From NCBI GenBank assembly GCA_964561095.1, contig CAZLNV010000008.1:1-31234 (forward strand): a stretch of DNA of 31,234 nucleotides, written 5' to 3'. This document shows positions 28,779-31,234 of this stretch, one piece after another. Origin of the DNA: CAZLNV01 sp964561095. Lineage in GTDB: Bacteria; Bacillota_I; Bacilli_A; RF39; UBA660. A model generated the notes under the pieces. It worked only from the letters and a program-made list of their open reading frames with translations. It did no database searches and was not told where the DNA came from. Numbering within the stretch: the first letter of the stretch is position 1; each line of letters begins with the position of its first letter. A program made the translations under genes and the position numbers.

Positions 28779-31234
28779 ATGAGTATTTTTAAAAATTTAT
28801 TTGATCATGAAACAAAAGAATTAAAAAAGTTTGATGAATTAGCAGATAAGATAGAAGAGTTAGATGAAAAGATTAAAGAACTAAACGATACAGAATTAAA
28901 AGCAAAAACAGATGAATTTAAAACGAGACTTAGTAATGGTGAGACAATTGAAGACATCTTAGTTGAAGCATTCTCAGTTATTCGTGAGGTTGCATTTAGA
29001 ATATTAGGCGAAAAAGCATATCATGTTCAGTTGATGGGTGGCTTAGCTATACACTATGGAAATATTGCTGAGATGAGAACCGGTGAAGGAAAAACATTGA
29101 CAACTATTTTTCCTGCATATTTGAATGCTTTAGAGGGAAAGGGGGTTCATGTTGTTACAACAAATGAATATTTGACTGCCAGAAATGCTGAATGGATGGG
29201 TCCGGTTTATAACTTCTTAGGTTTAACTGTAGGCGTAAATAAAAGAGATTTAACGCCAAAAGAAAAACGTGAACAATATGCATGTGATATTACATATACC
29301 ACTAATAATGAACTTGGATTTGATTATTTAAGGGACAATATGGTTGTAAGAAAAGAAAACAGAGTTGAAAGAGGACTTAATTTTGCAATTATTGATGAAG
29401 TTGACTCTATATTAATTGATGAAGCAAGAACCCCATTAATTATTTCTGGTGGAGTTAGTAAATCAGCAGACTTATATATGACAGCTGATAGGACTGCTAA
29501 AAATTTAAAACCTGATGATTATGTAATAGATGAAAAAACAAAGAAAGTAACGCTTACAGAAGAAGGCGTTAAAAATGCTGAAAGATTATTAAAACTAAAT
29601 AATTTGTATGATATAGAAAATAGTGTAATGGTACATTGCTTAGATAAAGCATTATCTGCTAATTATACATTTAAAAAAGATGTAGATTATGTTGTTGATA
29701 ACAATCAAATAATAATAGTTGATTTGTTTACTGGAAGACTTATGCATGGAAGGCAGTTTAGTGAAGGTCTTCACCAAGCTCTTGAAGCAAAAGAAGGAGT
29801 AACAATAAATAGTGAAACTAAAACTTTAGCAACAATAACTTTTCAAAACTTATTTAGAATGTATAACAAACTATCTGGTATGACAGGAACAGCTAAAACA
29901 GAAGAAGAAGAGTTTAGAAATATATATAATATGTATGTAATATGTATTCCTACAAATGTTCCAGTAATTAGAAAAGATTTGCCAGATTTAATATATTCTT
30001 CTATGAGGGGAAAATTAAGCTCAGTTACAAATACAATTGCCGAGATTCATAAAACAGGTCAACCAATATTAGTGGGAGCTGCTTCTATTGAATCATCTGA
30101 AGTAATAAGCTCACTATTAAAGAAAAAAGGAATTCCTCATGAATTATTAAATGCAAAAAATCACGAAAGAGAAGCTCATATAATTGAAAATGCTGGTCAT
30201 AAAGGCGCAGTAACTATCGCAACAAACATGGCTGGTCGTGGAACCGATATTAAGTTAGGACCCAGAGTAAAGGAACTTGGAGGCCTTGCTGTAATAGGAA
30301 CAGAAAGACATGATTCAAGACGTATTGATAATCAGTTAAGGGGTAGGGCTGGAAGACAAGGAGATCCAGGAAGTTCACAATTCTTTGTATCTATGGAAGA
30401 TGATTTAATGCTTAAATTTGGATCTGAAAAAATGAAAACAGTTATGACAACTTTAGGCCTTGCTGAAGATCAAGCAATAAGTAACAAAATGATTTCTAAG
30501 AATATAGAGAGTTCACAAAAAAGAGTGGAAGGATTCAACTTTGATAGAAGAAAAGGATTATTGGATTTTGATAATGTCATAAGTAAGCAAAGAGAAATTA
30601 TTTATGAAAGAAGAAATGAAATATTAGATAAAGATAGTATAAGTGATAGAGTACTTCAAACTTTTAAAGAATATGTAGAAAATATTGTATTAAGTCACAT
30701 AACAGAAAAAGGAGAATTAACTCCTAATGATTTAGATAATATAATGGAACATTTCAATAGTAACCTTTTAAAATCCAAAAAAATAGAACTTAGAGATATA
30801 GAAGGTAAACCATCAGAGGAAGTTATCAATTATATTTATGACATAGTAAGCGATGATTATCATAGTAAATTAAAGGATGTACCAGCTGAAGTTCAAGATG
30901 ATTTTGAAAAAGCAATTTCATTAAGAGTAATTGATAAAAATTGGATGGATCAGCTAGACGCTATGGAAAATTTAAAAGAGGGTGTCGGATTAAGAGGATA
31001 TGCTCAAACAAACCCATTACAAGTTTATGCTTTAGAAGGATTTAAATTATTTGACAACATGATGGCTTCAACTAGTGCAGAAATAACTACATTCTTATTA
31101 AAAGCAGAAATAAGACAAAATTTACAAAGAGAAGAACATAAAAATATAAAAACTAATGATGGAAAAGAAGGAGTAAAAAATTCTCCAAAAAAATCTTCAC
31201 CCAAAATAGGCAGAAATGATCCTTGCCCATGTGG
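28779..31234 (+). CDS. secA: Preprotein translocase ATPase SecA, 3' end cut by the window
   Basis: Motor that drives secreted proteins through SecYEG. The ATG at 28779 is chosen because AGGTGA lies five bases upstream; an in-frame ATG at 28773 overlaps that site. About 818 codons are visible. Walker A is MRTGEGKT and Walker B is IIDEVDSILIDEA. The preprotein-binding region follows. The second RecA-like domain shows ATNMAGRGTDIKLG and QLRGRAGRQGDPGSSQFF. The window ends in the zinc-binding tail, at RNDPCPCG, so only some ten or so codons are missing. An extended -10, TGTTAAAAT, lies at 28752-28760. No second-translocase SecA2 features were seen. Confidence 0.97.
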   Translation, partial: MSIFKNLFDHETKELKKFDELADKIEELDEKIKELNDTELKAKTDEFKTRLSNGETIEDILVEAFSVIREVAFRILGEKAYHVQLMGGLAIHYGNIAEMRTGEGKTLTTIFPAYLNALEGKGVHVVTTNEYLTARNAEWMGPVYNFLGLTVGVNKRDLTPKEKREQYACDITYTTNNELGFDYLRDNMVVRKENRVERGLNFAIIDEVDSILIDEARTPLIISGGVSKSADLYMTADRTAKNLKPDDYVIDEKTKKVTLTEEGVKNAERLLKLNNLYDIENSVMVHCLDKALSANYTFKKDVDYVVDNNQIIIVDLFTGRLMHGRQFSEGLHQALEAKEGVTINSETKTLATITFQNLFRMYNKLSGMTGTAKTEEEEFRNIYNMYVICIPTNVPVIRKDLPDLIYSSMRGKLSSVTNTIAEIHKTGQPILVGAASIESSEVISSLLKKKGIPHELLNAKNHEREAHIIENAGHKGAVTIATNMAGRGTDIKLGPRVKELGGLAVIGTERHDSRRIDNQLRGRAGRQGDPGSSQFFVSMEDDLMLKFGSEKMKTVMTTLGLAEDQAISNKMISKNIESSQKRVEGFNFDRRKGLLDFDNVISKQREIIYERRNEILDKDSISDRVLQTFKEYVENIVLSHITEKGELTPNDLDNIMEHFNSNLLKSKKIELRDIEGKPSEEVINYIYDIVSDDYHSKLKDVPAEVQDDFEKAISLRVIDKNWMDQLDAMENLKEGVGLRGYAQTNPLQVYALEGFKLFDNMMASTSAEITTFLLKAEIRQNLQREEHKNIKTNDGKEGVKNSPKKSSPKIGRNDPCPC

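Noticed and set aside
1..31234. tRNA, rRNA, CRISPR arrays, insertion sequences, phage genes
   Set aside because: No cloverleaf-like sequences, spaced direct repeats, transposase or phage motifs were recognised on either strand.
1..31234. Alternative genetic code (UGA as Trp), considered because of the low GC content
   Set aside because: Conserved tryptophans use TGG, and TGA serves as a stop after the PBP gene, the SGNH-like gene and the 39-codon ORF.

Overview
This is an A+T-rich chromosomal segment carrying the replication origin of a low-GC Bacillota, most likely class Bacilli. The evidence is a delta-type RNA polymerase subunit (RpoE), a ComK-type regulator, a Noc-like ParB, long-form HPF and sporulation genes (spoIIR, spoIID, spoIIQ, spoIIID) in an order like that near the Bacillus subtilis origin. 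The compressed gene order, the lack of yaaA and soj, and two 100-N assembly gaps suggest a draft or metagenome assembly of an uncultured lineage. That placement is inference.

Left of the origin (1-6538, minus strand) lies gyrA (5' end only), gyrB, recF, a ComK-family gene where yaaA would normally sit, dnaN and dnaA. The origin appears bipartite. One cluster of DnaA-box-like 9-mers (TTATTAACA/TTATTCACA) lies between dnaA and rpmH (about 6558-6739). Two tandem boxes followed by a TAN-trinucleotide run lie between dnaA and dnaN (5076-5112).

Right of the origin (6755-13860, plus strand) the classical run rpmH, rnpA, yidC, jag, mnmE, mnmG, rsmG ends in a single Noc/ParB-like gene with no parA. 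A methyltransferase with a 39-codon ORF behind it, and a class A PBP on the opposite strand, follow. Then come rpoE, prfA-prmC, spoIIR, an MntP-like exporter, murA, a degenerate SGNH protein, rpmE, rpiB, spoIID, spoIIQ and spoIIID. This is a condensed version of the B. subtilis left-arm sporulation, cell-wall and translation block.

The accessory-looking part is 24884-27640, a complete Agr-type peptide quorum-sensing module. A LytTR response regulator and a GHKL sensor kinase overlap by 4 bases on the plus strand. They converge on an agrB-agrD pair on the minus strand and share one bidirectional terminator. The 35-residue AgrD (26900-27007) is too short for routine ORF calling and predicts a CYFFW thiolactone pheromone. 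After it come a cold-shock protein, long-form HPF and secA, which runs off the window within its last few codons, in the zinc-binding tail.

Most genes point away from the origin. The PBP gene and agrBD are head-on to the replication fork. The window therefore combines replication initiation, sporulation control, a possible competence regulator and peptide signalling. Inverted repeats overlap the translation start regions of prfA, spoIIR and mntP and may control translation. No tRNA, rRNA, CRISPR array, insertion sequence or prophage gene was recognised.
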